Shown here: positions 5,595-13,046 of the stretch, piece by piece
Layout: each line of letters starts with the position of its first letter
Numbering within the stretch: position 1 is the first letter of the stretch
Source: Candidatus Merdenecus merdavium
Lineage (GTDB): Bacteria; Bacillota; Clostridia; Lachnospirales; Lachnospiraceae
DNA length: 16,562 nucleotides
NCBI GenBank assembly: GCA_018715425.1
Contig: DVLR01000114.1
Location: 1 to 16,562 of the forward strand
Direction: 5' to 3'
Made by a program: the position numbers and the translations under genes
The notes under the pieces: generated by a model
Told to the model about the DNA's origin: nothing
Databases searched by the model: none
What the model saw: the letters and a program-made list of their open reading frames with translations, nothing else

Positions 5595-8078
5595 CTACCT
5601 CACTTCTATTTTTCTTACTACATCTTCGCATCCATTTGCTGAAATTGTTACTGTAATGATTCCAGATTCATGTCCGGCTCTTACACATGCCATCGCATCT
5701 CCATCAAATGTATTACAACATCTGTCAAAATAATCTTCTTCATTAGACGGATTACTACTTCCAAGACCTTGTAATTTACCTGCACCATCAACAGATACCG
5801 TAATCTGTTTTATTTCTTGCTGGTTCGTTTTTCCACTTTCATCACAAAGCGTAATGTTCAGATAACACAGATCTTGTCCATTGGCAGTAAGCACTTTTTT
5901 ATCCATTTTCACATCAAGAGTTGTTGATTTCTTAGCTGTTTCCAATGAATATCGTCCCCGTTCCATTCCATTCACATAGTCAATTGCCATCAATGTTCCT
6001 GCTTGATACGGCACGGTAAATTCAGCCATATATTGGTTTTCTTTTCCAGCTTTTTTTCTCCCCAGACTCTCATCGTTCAGAAAGAGTTCTACTTCTTCTG
6101 CGTCAGAATAGACATCGACACTTGCAGAAGTACCTTCGTATCCAGTCCACGTCCAGCTGGAAATATTATCTTTAAACATCCACGGAGTTTTCGATGGAGT
6201 CTGTCCATTACGATCAACTCGTTCAACCGCAATATATGGTTCATGCCTTAATCCATATACAACTTCACGATAATAACTGATTGGTCTTCGTACCCCTGTA
6301 ATTGTGATATCCCCAATATATGCCAGACGATCCGGATAGACACTGCCAAAATTCTTTGTTCCATCGTAATAAAAAATACCACAGCCTGCTTCTCCGAGAT
6401 AATCATATCCTGTCCAGGTAAAATCTCCTATAATATGAGAATAATCCTCTACCAATGTCCACAATCTGAATATATCTGCTGGAAATGTTTCCGTTCCCAC
6501 TACCGCTTTATTCGGATGTAGCTGTGCCTCTAACACATGGCGTCCTGTCATGTAATTTAATCCTACAATATCTGTCGCATCACTTACTCCTGCAATAGCT
6601 TCTGATAATTTAGGATGTGCTGCAAATGCGTCTCCTGCCTCACCAGACATGAACTCCATGATTCCATTGAGTGCATTGCTTCCCATGGATTGCCCTTGAT
6701 TGTCACCGCTATTCCCTTCATCTTTTCGTTTAATCAATGGAGCCACATCTCTCATAATTTCAAATAGTCTGGCTCCTGCCGCATTTAACCCATTCACGCC
6801 ACAAGTCGTAAATCGTGTATCATCTAGTTCATGTAGTTTCTTACAAAGCATCCGGCTGATTTCAACTCCACGCGTTGTTCCGAGCTCGGATATTTCATTT
6901 CCGATGGAATAGATTGCTACACACGGATGGTTATAGTCCTTGTTTACCATTCTGGTCGTAACTTTTTCCCATTCATCTAAGAAATGTAAGGCAAAATCAT
7001 GGCTGTTTTTATGAACCGTCCACATATCAAACAGTTCATCCATAACGATAATCCCCATTTCATCACAGATATCCAGCATTGCCTTGCTGATTGGATGATG
7101 AGAACTTCTAATACTGTTAAATCCTGCTTCTTTGATAATACGAATCTTTCTTCGTTCCGCATCATATATCGTTGCTGCACCAATAATTCCATTATCATGA
7201 TGCAAACAAGTTCCCCGCAGATTCAATGACTTTCCATTTAGGCAGAACCCGTGTTTTCCATCTACATAAATGGTTCTGATTCCAAAATGTTCCTTCTGTT
7301 TATCAAGAATTTCTCCATTCTTCAAAAGAGTAACTTCTATTTGATAGAGATTTGGATATTCTGTATCCCATAAGTGTGGATGTTCAATCTCCACATTCCA
7401 TGTGAACTGTTTTAGTCCACATTCCTCATCTGTGATTTCTTTCTTACAACTACAAATTACTGCTCCTTCATAATAAATATCCACTTGAGCTTCATCTGCT
7501 CTGGAATCTTCGGAGATGTTTTCTATCTGAACAGCTAATTCCAACCTTGCCATTTTTTCATCTGCAGATATCGTTGTAATTTTCACACCTTCCGGCGGAA
7601 TATAAGTGGATCCTCCAAGATATAGATTGACATCTCGATAAATTCCACTTCCAGAATACCATCTGGAGTTTTCTTCTGCTGAGTTATCTGCAATGACTTT
7701 AATCTGGTTCATCTGTCCGTAATTCAAATATGGTTTCAAATCCACAAAGAATCCTGAGTATCCATACAGGTTTGTAGCCGCCAATGCCCCATTCACATAT
7801 ACCATTGCTGTTTCATATATCCCCTCAAATTCCAGAATAGCAGCTCTGTTTTCCCATTCTTCTGGCACATCAATGTCTTTAAAGTATGTATAAATTCCAC
7901 CTGGATAAAATCCTGTCTGGCTTCCATTCTTTGTCTCTTTGGTACGTTTCTCATAAATCATTGCATCATGCGGTAAGGTCACAACCTCCGGTGCCTTTCC
8001 AGACATCTCCATGATTTTCAATGAGGAAACCACCCCTTTACAGAATTTCCAATTATCTAGTAACTTTATTTTTTCCAT
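5595..8078 (-). CDS. Cytoplasmic GH2 beta-galactosidase
   Basis: This 827-residue glycoside hydrolase family 2 enzyme has no signal peptide. Residues 1-155 are the N-terminal sugar-binding jelly-roll (GFYPGGIYTYFKD, RWYSGSGIYRDVNLYL), about 160-270 an immunoglobulin-like domain (ending HFGIRTIYVDG), and about 275-610 the catalytic barrel. GFNSIRSSHHP (319-329) is family-typical, E395 in SIGNEIS is the acid/base, and E530 in VVGTETFP is the nucleophile. Residues 620-710 resemble the DUF4982 domain and 715-827 a C-terminal Ig-like domain, the arrangement seen in many gut-bacterial beta-galactosidases. It would cleave imported galacto-oligosaccharides to galactose. The AGGAG site overlaps the TAG stop of the symporter gene, so translation is probably coupled. 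GH2 also contains glucuronidases and mannosidases; the GH53 partner argues for beta-galactosidase. Confidence 0.88.
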   Translation of the reverse strand: MEKIKLLDNWKFCKGVVSSLKIMEMSGKAPEVVTLPHDAMIYEKRTKETKNGSQTGFYPGGIYTYFKDIDVPEEWENRAAILEFEGIYETAMVYVNGALAATNLYGYSGFFVDLKPYLNYGQMNQIKVIADNSAEENSRWYSGSGIYRDVNLYLGGSTYIPPEGVKITTISADEKMARLELAVQIENISEDSRADEAQVDIYYEGAVICSCKKEITDEECGLKQFTWNVEIEHPHLWDTEYPNLYQIEVTLLKNGEILDKQKEHFGIRTIYVDGKHGFCLNGKSLNLRGTCLHHDNGIIGAATIYDAERRKIRIIKEAGFNSIRSSHHPISKAMLDICDEMGIIVMDELFDMWTVHKNSHDFALHFLDEWEKVTTRMVNKDYNHPCVAIYSIGNEISELGTTRGVEISRMLCKKLHELDDTRFTTCGVNGLNAAGARLFEIMRDVAPLIKRKDEGNSGDNQGQSMGSNALNGIMEFMSGEAGDAFAAHPKLSEAIAGVSDATDIVGLNYMTGRHVLEAQLHPNKAVVGTETFPADIFRLWTLVEDYSHIIGDFTWTGYDYLGEAGCGIFYYDGTKNFGSVYPDRLAYIGDITITGVRRPISYYREVVYGLRHEPYIAVERVDRNGQTPSKTPWMFKDNISSWTWTGYEGTSASVDVYSDAEEVELFLNDESLGRKKAGKENQYMAEFTVPYQAGTLMAIDYVNGMERGRYSLETAKKSTTLDVKMDKKVLTANGQDLCYLNITLCDESGKTNQQEIKQITVSVDGAGKLQGLGSSNPSNEEDYFDRCCNTFDGDAMACVRAGHESGIITVTISANGCEDVVRKIEVR

Positions 8079-8090
8079 AACACACTGCTC

Positions 8091-9473
8091 CTATACATTC
8101 TGATGTTCTTCATCCCATTTCTGATTTGCTTTTTCTACATCAAGTCTGGAAAGTAAATATGTAATCAGCACACCGATGAGAACCGGAATGATCAGATATA
8201 TCCATAAAATCATATTTGTCGCTCCTGCTGTCTGAACAGCGGCATCATTTACAAATCCGCCCACTGCTAATAACCAGCCCACTGCAGCTGTACCGATTCC
8301 ACCACCGATTTTAACACCGAGAGAAGAACAAGAGTACATCGCTCCTTCCATGCGAATTCCAGTTGTTCTTGTTGTGTAAGCACTGGCCTCTGCAATAAAC
8401 GCATTCAATGAGCCACTGAGGAATCCTGCAAATACGCCTTTTACGAAAAGAATAATGAGAAAAAGTGTGATATTTTTCGTTACTGCAGCATAAATCAGTG
8501 GAATGCCAATTACACAACTGATGCCATATGCCCATGTATTTACCTTCTGCATATTACCGACTTTTTTAATAATGAACGGTGCAATAATTAATGCAAAGAT
8601 TACCGGAAACATTTTCATCATATTTAGTAATCCATAAATTCCTTCATTTCCAAGATAATATGTTGCAAAGAAAACACCTGATCCTGTAACAAGATTGCTC
8701 ATAATATAATACACAATGTAAATAGCAACAATCATCAGATAATATTTATTTTTCAAAAGGACTTTAATTGTATCCAGAAAACTTAATTTATCTTCAGCTG
8801 ATTTTCCGTCCTCTTTCACAGTTACTTCCTCATCCGGAAGTTCTTTCACAGCAAGAACACTGATGGTATTTACAACAAGTGCAATTATTGCAAATACAAT
8901 AGCAACCATTCTCCATCCATTTGCACCACCACCAAAAGCACTTACTGCAGAAGTTACTGCAAATCCTAATACAATATTTGTTACAACTGCAAACATGAAA
9001 CGGAATGAACCAAGTTGAACTCTTTCATTTGGGTTTTTTGTAATCAATGCAGTCAATGATGAATATGCAATACCATTCGCTGTATAAAAAATTGCATTTA
9101 AACAGGTATAAAATACGAAGAAATATGCATACTGTGCAGTTCTTCCCATTCCTGCCGGAACTGAGAAAAGCAGTGCCAAACAACCTGATACACCAATTTG
9201 TGCATATAACATCCACGGTCTGGCTTTTCCCATTTTAGAATGTGTTCGGTCAATTATATTCCCAAAGAACACATCTGTAACTCCGTCCACACACTTGGAT
9301 ACCAACATCAATGTACCAATCACAGCACTATTCATTCCCATTACACTTGTAAGATACAACAACAAAAAGCTGGAAACTAATCCATAACTACAGTTTGATG
9401 CAAGATCACCAGATCCATAAGCTAACTTTTGATAAAACTTTAAATATTTTTTTTGCGAAGCATTCTCTCCCAT
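8091..9473 (-). CDS. GPH-family (MFS) glycoside:cation symporter
   Basis: This 460-residue polytopic membrane protein belongs to the glycoside-pentoside-hexuronide:cation symporter family (MelB, LacS, YicJ relatives). About twelve hydrophobic segments are visible. The family motif in helix II and loop 2-3 is present: KCVDGVTDVFFGN with D63 and D67 matching the cation-binding aspartates of MelB, then DRTHSKMGKARPW (75-87). There is no C-terminal phosphotransferase-type IIA domain of the kind found in LacS. I chose the ATG at 9473 because AGGAGG lies 8 nt upstream; the ATG at 9503 lies upstream of that site and lacks one. The protein probably imports beta-1,4-galacto-oligosaccharides made by the GH53 enzyme, using a proton or sodium gradient. 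It is first in the operon, with 12 nt to the GH2 gene. Confidence 0.9.
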   Translation of the reverse strand: MGENASQKKYLKFYQKLAYGSGDLASNCSYGLVSSFLLLYLTSVMGMNSAVIGTLMLVSKCVDGVTDVFFGNIIDRTHSKMGKARPWMLYAQIGVSGCLALLFSVPAGMGRTAQYAYFFVFYTCLNAIFYTANGIAYSSLTALITKNPNERVQLGSFRFMFAVVTNIVLGFAVTSAVSAFGGGANGWRMVAIVFAIIALVVNTISVLAVKELPDEEVTVKEDGKSAEDKLSFLDTIKVLLKNKYYLMIVAIYIVYYIMSNLVTGSGVFFATYYLGNEGIYGLLNMMKMFPVIFALIIAPFIIKKVGNMQKVNTWAYGISCVIGIPLIYAAVTKNITLFLIILFVKGVFAGFLSGSLNAFIAEASAYTTRTTGIRMEGAMYSCSSLGVKIGGGIGTAAVGWLLAVGGFVNDAAVQTAGATNMILWIYLIIPVLIGVLITYLLSRLDVEKANQKWDEEHQNV

Positions 9474-9525
9474 TGTAACTTCCTCCTTAAATGTTATGCC
9501 CATTTTGCCGGCTCATGAGCTCTCT

Positions 9526-9547
9526 ATATGATATGTTTCAATCATAT
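9526..9547. promoter_or_regulatory. Candidate AraC operator dyad
   Basis: ATATGAT (9526-9532) and ATCATAT (9541-9547) form a perfect inverted repeat with an 8-nt spacer, overlapping the -10 box of the galactan operon. ATATGATAT recurs in direct orientation at 9526-9534 and 9587-9595, the second inside the regulator's own promoter. This fits binding by the divergently encoded AraC protein, but binding is inferred. Confidence 0.45.
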
Positions 9548-9569
9548 CGTAATTATTATTCGTCAACAA
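9541..9569 (-). promoter_or_regulatory. Promoter of the galactan operon
   Basis: On the minus strand TTGTTG (9569-9564), 17 bp, TATGAT (9546-9541) gives a good -10 and a poor -35 box, as expected for a promoter that needs an activator. The 5' leader would be about 60 nt. I saw no catabolite-repression (cre) site in the region. Confidence 0.5.
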
Positions 9570-9589
9570 TATCATTTATTGGTGGAATA

Positions 9590-9598
9590 TGATATACT
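9590..9598 (+). promoter_or_regulatory. Extended -10 promoter of the AraC-family gene
   Basis: TATACT (9593-9598) is preceded by TG at 9590-9591, giving an extended -10 element. No convincing -35 box lies 17 bp upstream. The start codon is 31 nt downstream. Confidence 0.45.
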
Positions 9599-9629
9599 TT
9601 GTAACATATCTGGGAATCGAGGTGCTTAT

Positions 9630-10682
9630 ATGCCGAAAATATCATTTAATAAAGATTATAAAAATGCATTAACTATCTATGGAAGAGAAAGTCATTTTAA
9701 TCAATATTATCATTTAGAAACACCATTTAGTTTCGTATTAGAGACCTATTATAAGGATGAAGTAAATGAATATATCAGTTTGACTAATTTTACCCCGACT
9801 GACATTAAACACACAATTGTTCCAAACATCAGCACAATCTTCACAAGTCAAAATCGAGTGTTACATCAACATGATTTCTATGAATTCATGTATGTTTTAG
9901 ACGGGACTGTAACAAACTCTATTGAAAATACTATCCGTATCTATCCCAAAGGTTCAGGATGTATCGTTAACCGAAATTTGAGACATGCCGAAAGATTTGA
10001 TGGAAACTTCCGTGTATTTTTTCTCAATCTATCCAAGGAATATATCACTAAGATGATAAAAGAGACGCACAATCTCTATTTTGCAGAAGAACAGGAGATA
10101 CTGGACAGTCCAATCTTAAAATTCTTGCAAGAAAGTGAAAATAATGATGTTCTGTCTAACAAGCAATTCCTTGATATATTTCCGGTACAAGGAAATGATT
10201 TTGCACATCGCTGTATGTATAAAAACGGAGAAAGCATCTCAAAAACTATGCTTTCTCCTACCTTTGGGAGTTCCCATCTGATTGACGGATATATTTGCAA
10301 TATTTTAGGACTTATATGTGATACAACAGCTTTTCACACAACTCATGTGAAATTAGATTACAACAACGACTTTTTAATTTTTTCCAGAGCAACCCATATG
10401 ATAGAAGATTCCAACGGATTGATTTCACGTAGTGAACTAGAAACAAAATTGCATTATAGCGGAGATTATATCAATCGGATTATCAAAAAATACAGCAATT
10501 TAAACTTATCTAGTTATTGTATGAACTATCGCTTAACGAAGGCCATTGATCTGCTCAAAGAAACGGATCTCTCGATTTCTGAGATTGCATTTCAGCTTGG
10601 CTTTAAAAACCGTACCCATTTTTATAAACAGTTCAAAAATCACTATGGAATGATGCCAAGTTCGTTTCGTAATCAAAAATAA
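9630..10682 (+). CDS. AraC-family transcriptional regulator of the galactan operon
   Basis: This 350-residue regulator has an N-terminal cupin-like sensing domain (about residues 60-140: HQHDFYEFMYVLDGTVTNSI, GSGCIVNRNLRHAE) and a C-terminal pair of helix-turn-helix motifs (about 265-287 and 312-340: SISEIAFQLGFKNRTHFYKQ, then GMMPSSFR). The family usually senses a sugar through the cupin and activates an adjacent operon. I place the start at 9630 because GAGGTG precedes it at the right distance; the upstream ATG at 9528 falls inside the promoter and operator region. The gene is divergent from the symporter-GH2-GH53 operon with about 156 bp between the two start codons, which points to control of that operon, probably by galactose or galactobiose-type sugars. 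Confidence 0.88.
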   Translation: MPKISFNKDYKNALTIYGRESHFNQYYHLETPFSFVLETYYKDEVNEYISLTNFTPTDIKHTIVPNISTIFTSQNRVLHQHDFYEFMYVLDGTVTNSIENTIRIYPKGSGCIVNRNLRHAERFDGNFRVFFLNLSKEYITKMIKETHNLYFAEEQEILDSPILKFLQESENNDVLSNKQFLDIFPVQGNDFAHRCMYKNGESISKTMLSPTFGSSHLIDGYICNILGLICDTTAFHTTHVKLDYNNDFLIFSRATHMIEDSNGLISRSELETKLHYSGDYINRIIKKYSNLNLSSYCMNYRLTKAIDLLKETDLSISEIAFQLGFKNRTHFYKQFKNHYGMMPSSFRNQK

Positions 10683-10713
10683 ATCTTATATCGTTTTATT
10701 ATTGAAAATCACA

Positions 10714-10891
10714 CTACTCTATGGGACGTATGGCTGCCCCGGTTATGGCTTGCCGGATAAACTCGGCTTCCACCGTATATCCGATCAGGGCAGGCTTGGT
10801 TTCATACCTTTGCAAACTGCTCATCCAGATCTTTCTCATCTGCATTGCATTTCAAAAATGTACGAAATTCCGATTTACCTATTTCTTTATA
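10714..10891 (-). pseudogene. Overlapping gene fragments, origin unclear
   Basis: Two short open stretches overlap on the minus strand. One (about 10891-10802) reads FRTFLKCNADEKDLDEQFAK and stops at TGA; it resembles the beginning of small cysteine-cluster (YkgJ-like) proteins, though only weakly. The other (10839-10714, ATG to TAG, 41 codons) begins MRKIWMSSLQRYETKPALIG and lacks a ribosome binding site. Both look like truncated gene ends joined by a rearrangement. I do not assign a function. Confidence 0.25.
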
Positions 10892-11180
10892 TTTCTATTA
10901 TAACAGTTCTCTATATCCGCTACAATGAAAGCATAGTTAGCTAGAACAAACTATTCATTTATCCATCTACAACAACTCACATCATTGCTACATGACATAT
11001 CACTCTTCCGGGCGGGAAAGAAATCCACATCACATAGGCAATCAATATATTATATTCTAAGTACCGTGAGTTATATTATTGCAAACCTCCATTTCACCAC
11101 TCAATTTTGACTCGGATACCGATACTCATCATCAAAATCATCATGGTATTTCTCATTTTTTCGTAGGACAAAAGTCAGCG

Positions 11181-11202
11181 AAACCCTTGTATTTACTGGG
11201 TT
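11181..11202. repeat. Small inverted repeat downstream of the relaxase gene
   Basis: AACCC (11182-11186) and GGGTT (11198-11202) flank an 11-nt AT-rich spacer. On the minus strand this follows the relaxase stop by about 35 nt. Such AACCC/GGGTT hairpins can be recombination-site cores or weak terminators; neither is proven here. Confidence 0.3.
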
Positions 11203-11237
11203 CTTTCTAACTTAGCATTATAATAACTCATTCCCCT

Positions 11238-12503
11238 CTATCTACCATCTCTGTCTATACGTTTCTTCTTGATGTTTTGTTTTGCATTTGCCTGTTCCAA
11301 ATGCTTTGCAACTTCTATTGCTTCCTTGACCTTATTTTTTCCCAAAACAGCTACAACCCGATCCATATCATATGACACATTTAACAAAGCTACATTCTCT
11401 TTCTTTATAACAGATACTTCTTCTCGCAACCGATCTACACGATTTTCAAGATCCAGGTTTCGATCTGATAGCTTTTGATTTTTGCTTTTCAGTTCTAAAT
11501 ATTTGCTATACAATGCCTGTATCATGTTCGCAACTTTTTTCACCAAAGGAAATATTCTCTTCCTGTAAGATTTTGCAGACTCTAAAGTTCCGGCTTCTGG
11601 CAGCCATTCTTCCGGATAATATCCATACTCACGTGCATGTGAGTCAACAAGTCCAGCTTTTGAATTTAGTGCAGAAAATCGTTTTTCTAACACTTCTGTC
11701 TTTTTAATTACTGCATCTCTCTCTTTTTCTACCTGTTCTTTTTCCTTTTGGATCTCATCCACACATTCGCTGATATCATGCAAATCATGTTCCAATAAAT
11801 TCTTATGTTCCGTTAATTCTTCTACTTCCTGTTCTCGAACCTTTTTCTTGTAATCCAACACAGAAAGATGTGGTTCATGAGTTCCTTTCTGCTCCCATTC
11901 TATCTCATTTTCCCTCATGACCATGGCTAATTTTTCCTTTTCTGATTGTACCCATTGATTTAGCTCCGTCTCACTTCTGGAACCACCTTTAAATCCTAAT
12001 GACGATAAGGCTTGTTTTAAAGATACTCTTGTATCAAGTCCTCGCTTACTTCCTGTAACATAGGGAATAAAATCAATATGTAGGTGTGGTGTTGCTTCGT
12101 CTAAATGCAGATGAGCAGCAAATACTCGCAACGTAGGATTCCGTTCTTGAAATCCTTTCATGTATTCATCTAATATCTTTGCAGCAAGCTGTCCCTCCAT
12201 CGTTTCTGATCTCATATTGTCTTTATCACCGATCTGAAGGATAACCTCATGAAATAATTTTTCTTGTTTCCCGGAACGTATCTTTTCATAGTAATCATCT
12301 ATCTTACGATCTTTTCGAGTCTGTTTATCGTTGTAACGTTTCAAGGCTTCGTCAAATAATTCATGATATACGTCTTTGATATCTTCATTACAATATTCAA
12401 CATTCCAATGGGTTCTGTTCGGATCCGTATTCTTTGCATGAAATTTTCTACTGTTATGGTTCAGGGAGCCTTTCCCTGTCATAAAACTAATCGTCCTCTT
12501 CAA
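11238..12503 (-). CDS. MobV-family (Mob/Pre) relaxase
   Basis: This 421-residue relaxase would nick the element at oriT and lead one strand into a recipient cell. The N-terminal MobV pattern ISFMTGKGSLNHNSRKF is present; by comparison with MobM of pMV158, where a histidine is the catalytic nucleophile, H16 in NHNSR is the likely catalytic residue. The metal-binding motif HLHLDEATPHLH spans residues 131-142 (H131, H133, D135, E136, H140, H142). Residues from about 215 to 290 and 330 to 410 are strongly helical coiled-coil. I accept the TTG start at 12503 because GGAG lies 6 nt upstream and because the conserved ISFM lies before the first ATG (codon 8). It is the last gene of the mobile-element block and is preceded by oriT-like hairpins. 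Confidence 0.92.
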   Translation of the reverse strand: MKRTISFMTGKGSLNHNSRKFHAKNTDPNRTHWNVEYCNEDIKDVYHELFDEALKRYNDKQTRKDRKIDDYYEKIRSGKQEKLFHEVILQIGDKDNMRSETMEGQLAAKILDEYMKGFQERNPTLRVFAAHLHLDEATPHLHIDFIPYVTGSKRGLDTRVSLKQALSSLGFKGGSRSETELNQWVQSEKEKLAMVMRENEIEWEQKGTHEPHLSVLDYKKKVREQEVEELTEHKNLLEHDLHDISECVDEIQKEKEQVEKERDAVIKKTEVLEKRFSALNSKAGLVDSHAREYGYYPEEWLPEAGTLESAKSYRKRIFPLVKKVANMIQALYSKYLELKSKNQKLSDRNLDLENRVDRLREEVSVIKKENVALLNVSYDMDRVVAVLGKNKVKEAIEVAKHLEQANAKQNIKKKRIDRDGR

Positions 12504-12529
12504 TAAATCTCCTTTCCTTCATTTTAAAA

Positions 12530-12574
12530 CGCCAGATATGGCGATCATGTTTTGTTACTTTTGTCAAAAGTAAC
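12530..12574 (-). other. Candidate origin of transfer (oriT)
   Basis: Immediately upstream of the relaxase gene are two perfect hairpins: CGCCA, GATA, TGGCG (12530-12543) and GTTACTTTTG, T, CAAAAGTAAC (12554-12574), a 10-bp-arm palindrome with a single central base. MobV relaxases usually act on an inverted repeat just upstream of their own gene. The position and symmetry fit; the exact nick site cannot be read. The adjoining 12575-12700 segment is relatively GC-rich and non-coding and may be part of the same transfer region. Confidence 0.6.
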
Positions 12575-12740
12575 GCAAAAGCACTTTCGACAGCCTAACG
12601 TCCATCAAAAGTACCCTTGCGCCCTGCCGGGAGCTTTCAAATCAGCCAGCACTGTATCGGCTACACCCTACGGCAATTCTCCTTGTTTGGTATGATACAG
12701 GTGCGTGCCACGCTCCTGTTCTATATTCCCCAAACAAACA

Positions 12741-12974
12741 TCACCACCGATAACTGGCTGACACTCCACGCTTATCTAAATATTCCTGTCGTGCTTTCTC
12801 CTGCTCTTCCTCAGAAGGAGCCGTCTTATACTTCGTATAGAGTTCATGTCTGACTAATGCATCCAATTTTTCTTCCAAGCCATTTCGAATATCTTCTTCA
12901 TACTGATCATCTGAACCCAGATGATAAAAGATCAATTTTCGAAACAGTTCATAATCAATCTGTACTTTTTTCAT
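12741..12974 (-). CDS. Small conserved protein of the mobilizable element
   Basis: This 77-residue acidic protein begins MKKVQIDYELFRKLIFYHLG and ends DALVRHELYTKYKTAPSEEE, then QEKARQEYLDKRGVSASYRW. Similar short proteins (LDK-x-x-A-R-E-L-x-T-K-Y-K-x-A-P followed by AR-x-x-YLD-x-RG) recur in Clostridia mobile elements; their job is not known to me. I chose the ATG at 12974, with GGAG 7 nt upstream, over the GTG one codon earlier. It lies between the RepA-like ATPase and the relaxase in one orientation, probably in the same transcript. No DNA-binding or catalytic motif is evident. Confidence 0.75.
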   Translation of the reverse strand: MKKVQIDYELFRKLIFYHLGSDDQYEEDIRNGLEEKLDALVRHELYTKYKTAPSEEEQEKARQEYLDKRGVSASYRW

Positions 12975-13046
12975 CACTTCACTCCTTTTTAATCAAGGTG
13001 GCAAGATTCCCTATTCTTTAAGATATGGTAATCTTGCCATCTTCCT

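Larger units (their letters stand above)
10683..11237. other. Non-coding stretch with gene fragments, between galactan locus and mobile element
   Basis: No intact gene is visible. The segment 10720-10850 is more GC-rich than its neighbours and holds overlapping remnants on the minus strand. The remainder is AT-rich. Near 11181-11202 lies a small inverted repeat. On the minus strand a short open stretch just before it ends in KYHDDFDDEYRYPSQN (stop near 11105); I do not recognise it. This is one of two places where the left end of the mobile element could lie. Confidence 0.45.

Noticed and set aside
6977..7229. Open frames on both strands inside the GH2 gene
   Set aside because: They are shadows of the long GH2 reading frame.
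5595..9473. Beta-glucuronide locus (GH2 plus GPH symporter)
   Set aside because: This pairing can serve glucuronides, but co-transcription with a GH53 galactanase makes galactan far more likely.
10702..10944. Plus-strand open frame of 80 codons after the AraC gene
   Set aside because: No ribosome binding site and no family resemblance; the opposite strand carries protein-like fragments instead.
12617..12853. Plus-strand open frame of 78 codons
   Set aside because: It overlaps the well-supported small gene at 12741-12974 on the other strand and has no start signal.
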